A stretch of 64,000 nucleotides of DNA from Myxococcus stipitatus (GCF_021412625.1 NZ_JAKCFI010000007.1:310001-374000), one strand, 5' to 3'; counted from the first letter of the stretch, positions 39,616 to 48,947 are shown. Numbers and translations are program-made. The notes: generated by a model from the letters alone, not told the origin.

Positions 39616-40301
39616 GCACCGAAGTCCGTCAGATGTTCTCCTCCATCGCCACGCGGTACGACGTGACGAACGAGGTCCTGTCGTTCGGAATCCACCGCCT
39701 GTGGCGGAGGACCGCCGTGCGGCTGAGCCAGGCGAAGGCCGGCGACCGCGTCCTCGACTGCGCGTCCGGCACGGGCGACCTGGCCATGGTGTTCAAGCGC
39801 AAGGTGGGCGACACCGGGCGCGTGCTGGGCACCGACTTCTGCCCGGAGATGCTGGAGAGCGCCCCCGCCAAGGCGGCGAAGGCGGGCCTGCAGATCGACT
39901 TCCAGGTGGCGGACGCGATGGCCCTGCCCTTCGCGGACGACAGCTTCGACGTCGCCTCCATCGCGTTCGGCATCCGCAACGTGGACGACCCGGTGCAGTG
40001 CCTGCGGGAGATGGGCCGCGTGGTGCGCCCCGGCGGGCGCGTGGTGGTGCTGGAGTTCGGCCAGCCCGACGGCGTGTTCGGCGCGCTGTTCCGCTTCTAC
40101 AGCAAGAGCATCATGCCCGCCATCGGCGGCCTGCTCACCGGCAACCGCGCCGCCTACGAGTACCTGCCGCGCACCTCCGCGGCCTTCCCCGCCGGCGACA
40201 AGTTCCTGTCGCTGATGGACCAGTCCGGAGCGTACGCGGAGCGCAGCGCCCATCCGCTGACGTTCGGCACCGCGTACGTGTATGTCGGCACCGTCCGCTG
40301 A
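39612..40301 (+). CDS. menG: Demethylmenaquinone methyltransferase MenG/UbiE
   Basis: The 229-residue SAM methyltransferase performs the last step of menaquinone synthesis. Family motifs: FSSIATRYDVTNEVLSFGIHRLWRR, VLDCASGTGDLAMVF (motif I), FCPEMLESAP, ADAMALPFADDSFDVASIAFGIRNV and FYSKSIMPAIGGLL. ATG at 39612 overlaps the aroF stop (ATGA). Its presence inside the aro operon, rather than with the divergent men genes, ties the final menaquinone step to chorismate supply. Confidence 0.96.
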
Positions 40302-40884
40302 GCGGCGCAGGCACCTCGTCGAGCATGTCCTCGCCTCGGTGGATCCCCGGCTCGCGCCGGCCCTGAGGCAAGCCCTCGCGCGGCCTGGACCGGCCGCGCG
40401 CCCCGCCGCGGGACAGACGGTGGTCCTCTGTGGCCACCGCGGCGCGGGCAAGTCCACGCTGCTGCCCCGGGTGGCGGCCCTGCTCGGGCAGGAGGGCGTG
40501 GACCTGGACCACCACCTGGAGCGCGTCCACGGCCGGCCGCTGCGCACCTGGGTGGCCGAGGCCCCGTCCGAGTTCCGCGCCGCCGAGCGCCGCGCGCTGG
40601 GGGAGCTGCCCCCCGGCTCGCTGGTCGCGGTGGGCGGCGGCTTCCTCTCGCACCATCCGGACGCGCTCGCGGGGACGTTCACCCTGCTGATTCCGGTGAC
40701 GTTCGAGACCTATCGCGACCGCCTGCTGGTGGACCGGACGCGCCCGCGCCTGCGCCCCGACCTGTCCCTCGAAGAGGAGATCGCCTCCATCTTCCACGAA
40801 CGCGAGGCCCTCCACGCCCGCGTCCCCACGGTGGCCCTGGTCGACTTCCTCCGGGGCTGCCTCACCCGCGAGGAACCCGCGTGA
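40282..40884 (+). CDS. aroK: Shikimate kinase
   Basis: The 200-residue P-loop kinase phosphorylates shikimate. A basic ~40-residue N-terminal extension precedes the Walker A motif VVLCGHRGAGKSTLLPRVA. The shikimate-binding part is divergent: VDLDHHLERVHGRPLRTWV replaces the usual DxD, EFRAAERRAL follows, then VAVGGGFLSHHPD for the GGG motif and a lid region RTRPRLRPDL. Identification rests on the P-loop plus operon position. It overlaps menG by 20 bases and aroDE by four. Confidence 0.87.
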   Translation: MSAPSAERRRHLVEHVLASVDPRLAPALRQALARPGPAARPAAGQTVVLCGHRGAGKSTLLPRVAALLGQEGVDLDHHLERVHGRPLRTWVAEAPSEFRAAERRALGELPPGSLVAVGGGFLSHHPDALAGTFTLLIPVTFETYRDRLLVDRTRPRLRPDLSLEEEIASIFHEREALHARVPTVALVDFLRGCLTREEPA

Positions 40885-42155
40885 CACCCGCCCGGCGCGT
40901 CGTGACCCTGCCTCCCACCCTCCTCGGCGGCGACGCCGTGGCCTTCGCGCGGGAGTGTCAGCGTCGAGGCGCCGAGGTGTTGGAGATCCGCACCGACCTG
41001 CACGCCGCCGACGCGGTGGACCCCGCGGCGCTCGCCCAGGTGCTGCCGCTGCTCGTCTCCGAACGGGGCAAGCCCCTCCCTCCCGACTGGGTCGCCGCCG
41101 CGTGGCGCGTGGACCGGGACCTGCTGGACGCCACCGGAGAGCGCCGCGACGCGCTCGACGCGCCCGCCGGGAAGCTGCTCGCCTCGCACCACGCGGACCG
41201 CCCCTTGAGCACGCGCGAGGCGCTGGCCCTGTGGGACCGGAAGCTCCCCGGGGACGCGCTGGTGAAGCACGTGGAGCCCATGAGCGAACCGGGCCACCTC
41301 GCGACCCTCCTGGAGACCCAGCGCGAGCTGATGGCGCGCTTCGGCCCCAGCCGCGTCACGGTGCTCGGCATGGGCGCGGTGGCCCTGCCCGCCCGCGCGG
41401 TGCTGGCCCGCGGCAACGTCCTCGACTACGTGGCCGCCGGCGGCTCCTGGGCGGCGGCGCCGGGACAACGCCTGCTCGACGACGTCGTGCGAGAGTGGCG
41501 GGGCGCGGACCGGCTCACCCTCCCCGCGCCGCTGCGGCTCGGCATCCTCGGCACCTCCATCACCCACTCACGCTCCCCGCGCATCCACCGCCAGCCGTTC
41601 GACCGCATCGACCTCCCCGAGGCTGGTCCGGTCGAGGCGCTCGTGGACTCGCTCGTCGGCGAGTACGCCGGCTTCGCCGTCACCAGCCCCTTCAAGATGC
41701 GGCTCGCCCGGCACACCGGCTCCCCCCTCGACGCCATCAACACCCTGGTGCGCCGGGGCACGCGGTGGGAGTCCTTCAACACCGACACGGAGGGCGCCCG
41801 AAAGGTCCTGGAGCGCCTGGACGCCCAGGAGGTCTTCGTCCTGGGCGACGGGGGCGCGACCTCCGCCCTGCGCACCGTGGCCGCCGAGCGCGGCCAGCCC
41901 CTGCGCGTCCTGCGCCGCGCGGACATCCAAGGCCCCCTGGCGGGAGCGGGCGTCTGGACGTGGCCCGAGCGCGTGGCGCCTCCGGATTCCCTGCGATTCG
42001 AGCGAGCACGTGTGGCTGTTATCGCGTACGGTGCGCCGGGTCGACGCATCGCGGCGGAGATTGCGCGGCGCGGCGGCACACCGGTCCTGCTGGGCGCGGC
42101 GTGGTTCGTCGCGCAGGCCCGGCGGCAGCGACAGCTTTGGGAGACTGCGACATGA
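40881..42155 (+). CDS. aroDE: Fused 3-dehydroquinate dehydratase (type I) / shikimate dehydrogenase
   Basis: One 424-residue protein covers two consecutive shikimate steps. Residues 1-210 are a type I dehydroquinase: EVLEIRTD (33-39), catalytic His in LASHHADR (103/104), Schiff-base lysine K129 in LVKHVEP, and the end motif AAAPGQ. Residues 218-424 are a shikimate dehydrogenase: GTSITHSRSPRIH, AVTSPFK with catalytic K272, DAINTLV, NTDTEG with D302, and a nucleotide loop GDGGATSAL. The second domain is about 205 residues, shorter than the usual ~270, with the NADP part abbreviated. Overlaps aroK (ATGA-like) and aroC (ATGA). The same fusion order is known in plants; here it probably arose separately or by transfer. 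Confidence 0.9.
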   Translation: MTPARRVVTLPPTLLGGDAVAFARECQRRGAEVLEIRTDLHAADAVDPAALAQVLPLLVSERGKPLPPDWVAAAWRVDRDLLDATGERRDALDAPAGKLLASHHADRPLSTREALALWDRKLPGDALVKHVEPMSEPGHLATLLETQRELMARFGPSRVTVLGMGAVALPARAVLARGNVLDYVAAGGSWAAAPGQRLLDDVVREWRGADRLTLPAPLRLGILGTSITHSRSPRIHRQPFDRIDLPEAGPVEALVDSLVGEYAGFAVTSPFKMRLARHTGSPLDAINTLVRRGTRWESFNTDTEGARKVLERLDAQEVFVLGDGGATSALRTVAAERGQPLRVLRRADIQGPLAGAGVWTWPERVAPPDSLRFERARVAVIAYGAPGRRIAAEIARRGGTPVLLGAAWFVAQARRQRQLWETAT

Positions 42156-43171
42156 ACACCTTCGGCACCCTGTTCCGCTTGACGACCTTCGGCGAGAGCC
42201 ATGGCCCCGCGCTGGGCGCGGTGGTGGACGGCTGCCCGGCGGGAGTGCCGCTGACGCGTGAGCGCATCCAGGCCGCGCTCGACCGGCGTCGCCCGGGCCA
42301 GTCGTCCCTCGTCACGCCCCGCAACGAGCCGGACCAGGTGGAGATCCTCTCCGGCGTCTTCGAGGACAAGACGCTGGGCACGCCCATCGCGGCCATCGTG
42401 CGCAACACGAACCAGCGCTCCGGGGACTACGAACAGCTCAAGCAGGTGGACCGGCCCGGCCACGCTGACGCCGTGTGGCGCGAGCGCTACAAGCACCGCG
42501 ACCACCGCGGCGGCGGACGCACCAGCGGGCGCGAGACGCTCTGCCGCGTCATCGGCGGCACCATCGCCGAGGCATACCTGGAGCGGGACCTTCCGACGGT
42601 GCGCACCGTCGCGTACGTGTCCCAGGTGGGGGACCTGGTCGCCTCCGTCCCCGCGCCGGGGCTCACCCGCGCCATGGTGGACGCCCACCCCACGCGCTGC
42701 CCGGACGTGGCCGTGCGCGAGGAGATGTCCCGCCGCATCCTCGCCGCGAAGGAGGCCGGGGACAGCCTGGGCGGCTCCATCGACGTGCGCGTCGAGGGGC
42801 TGCCGGTGGGCCTGGGCGAGCCCATCTTCGGGAAGATCAAGGCCCTCATCGCCCAGGCGCTCGGCAGCGTGGGCGCGATCACGGGTGTCGTGTGGGGCCC
42901 GCCGGACCTGCTCGAGCGCATCAGCCAGCCCGGCACCCGGTTCCATTCCGTGAAGGACGTCTACGGCGGCATCCAGGGCGGACTCACCAACGGCGAGCCC
43001 CTCCAGGTGCGCGCCTTCTTCAAACCCCCGGCGACGCTGGCGGACCACGCGAAGGGTGGCCGTCACGACCCGTGCATCATGCCCCGCGCCGTTCCGGTGC
43101 TGGAGTCCATGGTGTCCCTGGTCATCGCGGACCTCGTCCAACAGATGAACGCACGCCCCAACACCCCATGA
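42152..43171 (+). CDS. aroC: Chorismate synthase
   Basis: The 339-residue FMN-dependent enzyme makes chorismate from EPSP. Visible: FRLTTFGESHGPALGAVVDGCPAG, a RRPGQSSLVTPRNEPDQVEILSG stretch, HADAVWRERYKHRDHRGGGRTSGRET, and GGIQGGLTNGEPLQVRAFFKP. The conserved SSARET is TSGRET here, and GPxxGI-type loops are mildly altered. Length is at the short end of the family. ATG overlaps the aroDE stop, and the end overlaps aroB. Confidence 0.96.
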   Translation: MNTFGTLFRLTTFGESHGPALGAVVDGCPAGVPLTRERIQAALDRRRPGQSSLVTPRNEPDQVEILSGVFEDKTLGTPIAAIVRNTNQRSGDYEQLKQVDRPGHADAVWRERYKHRDHRGGGRTSGRETLCRVIGGTIAEAYLERDLPTVRTVAYVSQVGDLVASVPAPGLTRAMVDAHPTRCPDVAVREEMSRRILAAKEAGDSLGGSIDVRVEGLPVGLGEPIFGKIKALIAQALGSVGAITGVVWGPPDLLERISQPGTRFHSVKDVYGGIQGGLTNGEPLQVRAFFKPPATLADHAKGGRHDPCIMPRAVPVLESMVSLVIADLVQQMNARPNTP

Positions 43172-44238
43172 GCCAGACTCCTCCCGGCGCCTACCGTCCT
43201 CCGAACGACCGCTGGGGCCCGTTCCCCCGCCTCGCGAAGCGGCTGCCCGAAGGCAGCGTCGCCGTCGTCGACCGCGCCGTCGCGAAGCTCCACCCGGGAC
43301 TGATTCCCGCGCTCGAGGCCCGCGCCCCCCGCGCCATCGTCCAGCTGGTGGGCGGCGAGAGCGCCAAGACGTTCCAGGCGCTGGAGAAGGTCCTCGCCGC
43401 CGGGCTGTCCCTGCCCCGCTCCGGCACGCTCGTCGCCGTGGGCGGCGGCACCGTGGGGGACGTGTCCACCGTGGCCGCGCACCTGCTCAAGCGCGGCGTG
43501 CGCCTGGTCCAGGTCCCCACCACGCTGCTGGCCGCGGTGGACAGCAGCCTGGGGGGAAAGGGCGCGGTGGACCTCACCGTGAAGGGCCGCGTGGTGAAGA
43601 ACCCCGCGGGCGTCTTCCACTACGCCGAGGAGGGGTGGATCTGCCCGGAGCTGTTCGGCTCGCTGTCGCCGACGCAGGTGCGCGAGGGCTCGCTCGAGGC
43701 GTGGAAGATGGTCGTCAGCCTCGATGCCCGCCGCTTCCGCGCGTACGTGCGCAAGGCGCCGTCGCTGGAGAAGCTGGTGAAGGACGCGCGCGCGATCAAG
43801 GAGGGCGTGTGCTCCCAGGACCCGTACGAGCACACCGGGCTGCGCCGCGTGCTCAACTTCGGCCACACCTTCGGCCACGTGCTGGAGAGCGTGTCGCGCT
43901 TCAAGCTGTCGCACGGTGACGGGGTGGGCCTGGGCATCCTCCTGGCCCTCGACGTGGGCCGCGCGCTCGGCGTCACGCCGGAGCCCGTCGCCGCCGCCGT
44001 CGAGTCCGCGCTCCTCCAGGGCCCGGGCGTGCTCGGCCGCGACCGCGTCGCCAGCCTCCTGCGCAAGGCGTCCCTGAGGGACGTCGCCGTCCTGCTCGAC
44101 GCGGACAAGAAGGCCGGCGCCCGGGGCGAGCTGCGCATGGTGCTGCTGACGGCCATCGGCGCCACGGAGGTACGTGACGTGGAGGCAACGACGTGGCGCG
44201 GCCTGTGGCCGGCGTGGACGAAGGGGGTGCGCCCGTGA
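43168..44238 (+). CDS. aroB: 3-Dehydroquinate synthase
   Basis: The 356-residue NAD- and zinc-dependent enzyme cyclises DAHP to dehydroquinate. NAD site: TLVAVGGGTVGDVSTVAAHLLKRGV; then VPTTLLAAVDSSLGGKGAVDL and the metal ligands in SLEAWKM (Glu), LNFGHTFGH (His) and LSHGDGVGLG (His). All key positions are kept. The first ~60 residues are shorter and more divergent than in E. coli AroB. ATGA overlap with aroC, GTGA overlap with aroA. Confidence 0.95.
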   Translation: MSQTPPGAYRPPNDRWGPFPRLAKRLPEGSVAVVDRAVAKLHPGLIPALEARAPRAIVQLVGGESAKTFQALEKVLAAGLSLPRSGTLVAVGGGTVGDVSTVAAHLLKRGVRLVQVPTTLLAAVDSSLGGKGAVDLTVKGRVVKNPAGVFHYAEEGWICPELFGSLSPTQVREGSLEAWKMVVSLDARRFRAYVRKAPSLEKLVKDARAIKEGVCSQDPYEHTGLRRVLNFGHTFGHVLESVSRFKLSHGDGVGLGILLALDVGRALGVTPEPVAAAVESALLQGPGVLGRDRVASLLRKASLRDVAVLLDADKKAGARGELRMVLLTAIGATEVRDVEATTWRGLWPAWTKGVRP

Positions 44239-45524
44239 GCGCCAGCACCCGCCGCGTCCTCGTGGACCCCAGCGCGCTGAAGTCCTCCGCCCTCACCCCG
44301 CCCGTCTCCAAGTCGGACGCGCAGCGGGCGCTCGTCCTGGGACACCTCACCGGCGCCTGGCCCCTGCCCTCCGTCCAGGCCGAGGCGGACGAGGACCTGC
44401 CCGCCGACGTGCGCGTGCTGCGCCGGGGCGTGGAGGCCCTACGCCTGCCCCCCGGGCCCGTGCGCGACGTGGACTGCGCGGACGGCGGCGCGCCCTTCCG
44501 CATCCTCGTCACCCAGGTCGCGGTGACGCCTGGCGCCCGGGTGCGCCTCACCGGCACCCCTCGCCTGGGAGAGCGTCCCCACGGGCCGCTCTTCACGTCC
44601 CTGCGCGAGGCGCTCGGCCCCGCGGGACTGGGGCTCACCGAGGGCACCCCGTGGCCCGTGGAGCTGCGCGCCCCCACCGACACGTCGGCCGTGCCCGCCG
44701 TCTTCCGCGTGCCGGGCGCGCAGAGCAGCCAGTACGCCTCCAGCCTGCTGCTGGGCTGCGCGGCGCTCTGCTTGCGCGAGCGACGCCCCTGGAGCGTGGA
44801 GATCGAGGGCGCGTTGACGAGCGCCGGCTATCTGGAGCTCACGGTGTCGTGGCTGCGGCGCTTCGGCTTCGACGTCCAGGAGTCCGCCTCCCGGTACACC
44901 GTGGCGGGCTACACGGCGCCCCCCGGCGTCCCGGCCCTGCCGGGGGACTGGTCGTCGTTGGGCTACCTCCTGCTCGTCGCGTGGAAGGTCCAGGGCACCG
45001 TGGAGCGCGCGGACCCCGGCAGCGCCCACCCGGACCAGGCCATCCTCCGCCTCATCGAGCAGGTGGGCCTGCGAGCGGTCCCCGAGGGTCGCGAGCACAC
45101 CATGAAGGTGGAAGGGCGACTCGCCGGGGGCTTGCGGGCTTCGGGGACCGAGTGCCCCGACCTGCTCCCCACCCTCGCCGCCCTCGCCTGCGTGCTGCCC
45201 GCGCCGTCCACGCTCACGGAGGTGGGCATCCTCCGGGTCAAGGAGAGCGACCGCCTCGAGGGCATCCGCGCCCTCGTCGACGCCTACGGGGGCGCCACGG
45301 ACCTCCAGGGGGAGGTCCTGCGCATCACCCCGCCCTCGACCCCGCCGGCCCGCTTCGCCATGGACAGCCGGGGAGACCACCGGCTGGCGATGACGGCCGC
45401 CACCCTGAGTGTCCTGTCCGGGACGCCCCTGGCCCTCACCGGCCCCGAGTGTGTCGAGAAGAGCTTTCCGGGCTTCTGGCGCCAGCTGTCCCGAGCCGGC
45501 GTCCGCATTTCCGAGCACCCGTAG
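44235..45524 (+). CDS. aroA: 3-Phosphoshikimate 1-carboxyvinyltransferase (EPSP synthase)
   Basis: The 429-residue enzyme transfers enolpyruvate from PEP to shikimate-3-phosphate. Recognised by TPPVSKSDAQRALVLG (the K-S-x-x-R substrate site), QSSQYASSLLL, the RVKESDRLEGIRALV segment and SRGDHRLAMTAA. The N-terminal glyphosate/PEP loop, normally NAGTxMR, reads DGGAPFR, so the sequence is divergent there. GTG at 44235 overlaps the aroB stop. It ends the aro operon, and gltA begins 77 bases later. Confidence 0.92.
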   Translation: MSASTRRVLVDPSALKSSALTPPVSKSDAQRALVLGHLTGAWPLPSVQAEADEDLPADVRVLRRGVEALRLPPGPVRDVDCADGGAPFRILVTQVAVTPGARVRLTGTPRLGERPHGPLFTSLREALGPAGLGLTEGTPWPVELRAPTDTSAVPAVFRVPGAQSSQYASSLLLGCAALCLRERRPWSVEIEGALTSAGYLELTVSWLRRFGFDVQESASRYTVAGYTAPPGVPALPGDWSSLGYLLLVAWKVQGTVERADPGSAHPDQAILRLIEQVGLRAVPEGREHTMKVEGRLAGGLRASGTECPDLLPTLAALACVLPAPSTLTEVGILRVKESDRLEGIRALVDAYGGATDLQGEVLRITPPSTPPARFAMDSRGDHRLAMTAATLSVLSGTPLALTGPECVEKSFPGFWRQLSRAGVRISEHP

Positions 45525-45601
45525 GAACCATCAGTGTCGCCCCTGCTGACTTATCGTTCTTTTTTGTTGAAAGCGATCTGCGCCCTGTGAAATCTCCGCC
45601 C

Positions 45602-46903
45602 ATGCCCAAGGACACGCTGACGATCACCGACAATCGGACCGGCAAGACGTACGAGGTCCCGGTCGAGAACGGATGTATCCGCACCAACGCCCTGCGCCAG
45701 ATCAAGGTCTCGGACGACGACTTCGGCCTGATGGGTTACGACCCGGCGTTCCTGAACACGGCGAACTGTAAGAGCGCCATCACCTTCATCGATGGCGACA
45801 AAGGCATCCTGGAGTACCGCGGCTATCCCATCGAGCAGCTCGCGGAGAAGTCGAGCTACCTCGAGGTCGCCTACCTCCTGCTGAACGGTGAGCTGCCCAC
45901 GGCCAAGGAGCTGGAGCAGTTCATCCACCTGGTCACCCACCACACCTACGTTCACGAGAACGTGAAGTCCTTCATGGATGGGTTCCGCTACGACGCGCAC
46001 CCCATGTCCATGCTGGCCTCGACGGTGGCCGCGCTCTCCGGCTTCTACCCGGACGCGAAGAACACCAAGGACGAGCGCAGCCGCCGCATCCAGATCACCC
46101 GGCTGATCGCCAAGATGCCCACCATCGCCGCGTTCTCGTACCGGCACAGCATGGGCCTGCCGTACATCTACCCGGACAACGACCTGTCCTACGTCGCCAA
46201 CTTCCTGGCGATGATCAAGCGCATCGGCACCACGACCTACAAGGTCCACCCGGTGCTGGAGCGCGCGCTCGACGTGCTCTTCATCCTCCACGCGGACCAC
46301 GAGCAGAACTGCTCGACGACGTCCGTGCGCACGGTGGGTTCGTCGGAAGTGGACCCGTACTCCGCCGTCACCGCCGGCATCGCTGCCCTCTACGGCCCGC
46401 TGCATGGCGGCGCCAACGAGGCGGTGCTCCGCATGCTCCGCGAGATCGGCCACATCTCGAAGGTGCCGGAGTTCATCAAGTCGGTGAAGAGCGGCGAGGG
46501 CGAGAAGAAGCTGATGGGCTTCGGCCACCGCGTCTACAAGTCCTACGACCCGCGCGCCAAGGTCATCAAGCGCGTGGCGGACGAGGTCTTCGACGTGACG
46601 GGCAAGAACCCGCTCCTGGAGATCGCCGTGGAGCTCGAGCGCATCGCCCTCCAGGACGAGTACTTCGTCAAGCGCAAGCTGTACCCGAACGTCGACTTCT
46701 ACTCCGGCCTCATCTACGAGGCGATGGGCTTCCAGGTGGAGATGTTCCCCGTCCTCTTCGCCATCCCCCGCACGGTGGGCTGGTGCGCGCAGTGGGAGGA
46801 GATGGTCCTGGACCCCGAGCAGAAGATCGCGCGTCCGCGCCAGGTCTTCACCGGCAAGGCCCGCCGCGACTACGTCCCCATGGACAAGCGCACGGCGAAG
46901 TAG
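45602..46903 (+). CDS. gltA: Citrate synthase
   Basis: The 433-residue type II citrate synthase condenses acetyl-CoA and oxaloacetate. Marks: GILEYRGYPIEQLAEKSSYLEVAYLLLNGELP, HADHEQNCSTTSVRTVGSS with the first catalytic His, LYGPLHGGANEAVL with the second, MGFGHRVYKSYDPRAK and VDFYSGLIYEAMG with the catalytic Asp. ATG at 45602 starts MPKDTLTITDNRTGK, a normal N-terminal domain. It lies just after aroA but has its own T-rich upstream region, so it may be transcribed separately. Confidence 0.98.
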   Translation: MPKDTLTITDNRTGKTYEVPVENGCIRTNALRQIKVSDDDFGLMGYDPAFLNTANCKSAITFIDGDKGILEYRGYPIEQLAEKSSYLEVAYLLLNGELPTAKELEQFIHLVTHHTYVHENVKSFMDGFRYDAHPMSMLASTVAALSGFYPDAKNTKDERSRRIQITRLIAKMPTIAAFSYRHSMGLPYIYPDNDLSYVANFLAMIKRIGTTTYKVHPVLERALDVLFILHADHEQNCSTTSVRTVGSSEVDPYSAVTAGIAALYGPLHGGANEAVLRMLREIGHISKVPEFIKSVKSGEGEKKLMGFGHRVYKSYDPRAKVIKRVADEVFDVTGKNPLLEIAVELERIALQDEYFVKRKLYPNVDFYSGLIYEAMGFQVEMFPVLFAIPRTVGWCAQWEEMVLDPEQKIARPRQVFTGKARRDYVPMDKRTAK

Positions 46904-46942
46904 TCACGGACGTCACCACACCCCCTTGGGCATGAAATGAGG

Positions 46943-46982
46943 AGGGGCGAGGGACCGGAAGGTTCCCCGCCCCTTTCTCTTT
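46943..46982 (+). terminator. Rho-independent terminator of gltA
   Basis: GGGGCG (46944-46949) pairs with CGCCCC (46968-46973), and inside GGGACC-GGAA-GGTTCC extends the stem. It is followed by TTTCTCTTT (46974-46982). Confidence 0.75.
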
Positions 46983-47025
46983 GCGGGCCACGGGGACGCG
47001 CCAGGGCGCCCCATGAGACTCACGC

Positions 47026-48843
47026 TCAGCCGGCCCGCGCCGCCGTGGTCTCGTCGTAGAGCGACTCGATGAGGGGCGCGTGCTTCTGCTCCACGACCTT
47101 GCGGCGCACCTTCATCGTGGGCGTCAGCTCGCCGGCGTCCACCGTGAAGTCGCGCTCCAGCACGGCGATGCGCTTGATGGTCTCGAAGCGGGACAGCTTG
47201 GGGTTCACGTCGCGGTCGATGAGCCGTTGCAGGTACGCGCCCACGCGCGCGTCGCGGCCGAGCTCGACGGGGTCCTCCGGCCACCCCTGCTCCTTCGCCA
47301 GGGCGCGCCCCTTCTCCGCGTCCAGCGTCAGCAGGGCCACCAGGTAGTTGCGGCGGTCCCCCACCACGAGCGCGTTGCCCACGCCGGGCAGCCCCTTGAG
47401 CAGCTCCTCGATGTTGCCGGGCGCCGTCTTCTTGCCGCCGGAGGTGACGATGATCTCCTTCTTGCGGCCGGTGATGTGGACGTAGCCCTCGCCGTCGATC
47501 TGCCCCACGTCCCCGGTGTGCAGCCACCCGCCGTCCAGGAGCTCCGCCGTGGCCGCCGGGTTCTTGTAGTAGCCCTGGCACACGTTGCCGCCCTTGACGA
47601 GGATCTCCCCGTCCTCGGCGATGCGGATCTCCACGCCGATCATGGGCCGCCCCACCGTGCCCAGGTGGGTGGCGTCGCGCGTGTTCACCGTGCCGGGCCC
47701 CGACACCTCCGTCATGCCCCACACCTCGCGGATGAAGATGTCGATGGAGGCGAAGAACTCCAGCACCTCCCGGCCGATGGGCGCCGCCGCGGTGGCGAAG
47801 AACTCCACCCGCTCCATGCCGATGCGGGCCTTGAGCGGCGCGAAGACCAGCTTCCTCGCCAGGTCGTACTGTGCCTGCAACAGCACGGGGATGCGCTCGT
47901 GGCGCTGGGCGCGCGCGTGGTACTCCGACGCCACGCCCCGGGCCCATGACACCAGCCGCCGCTTCAGGGGCGGCTGCGAGCGCAGCCCCTCCTCCGCCTT
48001 CACCTTGAACTTCTCCCACACGCGCGGCACGCCGAAGAAGAACGTGGGCCGCACGTCCCGCAGGTTCGCCGGCATCGCCTCCACCGAATCCGCGAAGTAC
48101 ACCTGCATCCCCAGCATCAGCGGGCAGTGCAGGGAGATGATCTGCTCCGCGATGTGGGACAGCGGCAGATAGGAGAGGATGGCCGAGTCCGCCTTCGCCA
48201 CGAAGTCCACGGCCAGGATGAGCTGCCGCGCCGTCCAGGACAGGTTGTGGTGGCTGAGCATCACCCCCTTGGGGTGGCCCGTGGTGCCGGAGGTGTAGAT
48301 GAGGGTGCCCAGGGACTCCGGCTCGAGCGCGTTGACGCTGTCCCAGTAGGGCTTGTCGTCCACGCCGGTGCCCGCCTCCAGCACCTCCTCGTAGCGCACC
48401 ACGCCCTCCTGGAGCGGCCCGATGGGCGCGTCCAGGGCGATGATGTGCTTCAGGCGGGGCAGGCGTGCCCGCAGCGCCAGGGCCGTGCGCAGGTGCTTGT
48501 CGTGCTCCACCACCAGGACGGTGGCCTCGCTGTGGTCCAGGATGTACTCCAGCTGGTCCACCGCGCTGGTGGTGTACAGACCTACCGGTACGCCTCCCAG
48601 GGCCATCGCCGCCAGGTCGGCGACATGCCACTCCTCCCGGTTGAAGCTGATGATGCCCAGCGTCTGGCCCTTCCCGAAGCCCAGCGTCCGCAGGCCGAGC
48701 GCGAAGCGCCTGACGCGCTCGGCGTACTCCTTCCAGGAGGTGGGGACGTAGGCGCGTCCCCGGCGCGTCCAGAGGGCCGGCCGATGCTCCTGCTGCGCGG
48801 CCCGGTCATGAAGGGCATGCACGACGGTCTTCGGGAGGTCCAT
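47026..48843 (-). CDS. Long-chain acyl-CoA synthetase (AMP-forming)
   Basis: The 605-residue ANL-superfamily ligase activates fatty acids with ATP and CoA. Signature segments: TLIYTSGTTGHPKGVMLSHHN (P-loop), LSYLPLSHIAEQ, VWGMTEVSGPG, GWLHTGDVGQIDGEGYVHITGRKKEIIVTSGGKK (the FACS/linker motif) and a C-terminal acylation domain. The KKEIIVTSGGKKTAPGNIEE form is that of very-long-chain/bubblegum-type bacterial FadD. ATG at 48843 starts MDLPKTVVHALHDRA. The short upstream in-frame extension overlaps the divergent promoter region and is not used. Divergent from the zinc-ribbon gene. Confidence 0.94.
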   Translation of the reverse strand: MDLPKTVVHALHDRAAQQEHRPALWTRRGRAYVPTSWKEYAERVRRFALGLRTLGFGKGQTLGIISFNREEWHVADLAAMALGGVPVGLYTTSAVDQLEYILDHSEATVLVVEHDKHLRTALALRARLPRLKHIIALDAPIGPLQEGVVRYEEVLEAGTGVDDKPYWDSVNALEPESLGTLIYTSGTTGHPKGVMLSHHNLSWTARQLILAVDFVAKADSAILSYLPLSHIAEQIISLHCPLMLGMQVYFADSVEAMPANLRDVRPTFFFGVPRVWEKFKVKAEEGLRSQPPLKRRLVSWARGVASEYHARAQRHERIPVLLQAQYDLARKLVFAPLKARIGMERVEFFATAAAPIGREVLEFFASIDIFIREVWGMTEVSGPGTVNTRDATHLGTVGRPMIGVEIRIAEDGEILVKGGNVCQGYYKNPAATAELLDGGWLHTGDVGQIDGEGYVHITGRKKEIIVTSGGKKTAPGNIEELLKGLPGVGNALVVGDRRNYLVALLTLDAEKGRALAKEQGWPEDPVELGRDARVGAYLQRLIDRDVNPKLSRFETIKRIAVLERDFTVDAGELTPTMKVRRKVVEQKHAPLIESLYDETTAARAG

Positions 48844-48907
48844 GGCCCGAACGCTAGCGGATGTGGGGGGCAGGTCACCATGTGCCCGGGCTTCCATGTC
48901 GCGGGCG

Positions 48908-48937
48908 TTGACATGGGGACCGGCGGCTTTGTATGCC
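48908..48937 (+). promoter_or_regulatory. Promoter of the zinc-ribbon gene, probably leaderless transcript
   Basis: TTGACA (48908-48913) and TATGCC (48932-48937) are 18 bases apart. Initiation is expected at about 48944, only a few bases before the ATG at 48948, and there is no ribosome-binding site, so the mRNA may be nearly leaderless. Confidence 0.5.
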
Positions 48938-48947
48938 GCGCCCGACC

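Noticed and set aside
44174..45601. Long in-frame extension upstream of gltA
   Set aside because: It overlaps aroA in another frame and shows no homology. Citrate synthase begins at 45602 with its normal N-terminus.
48844..48897. Earlier start for the acyl-CoA ligase
   Set aside because: The extension falls in the divergent promoter region and is not conserved-looking. The ATG at 48843 gives a normal family N-terminus.
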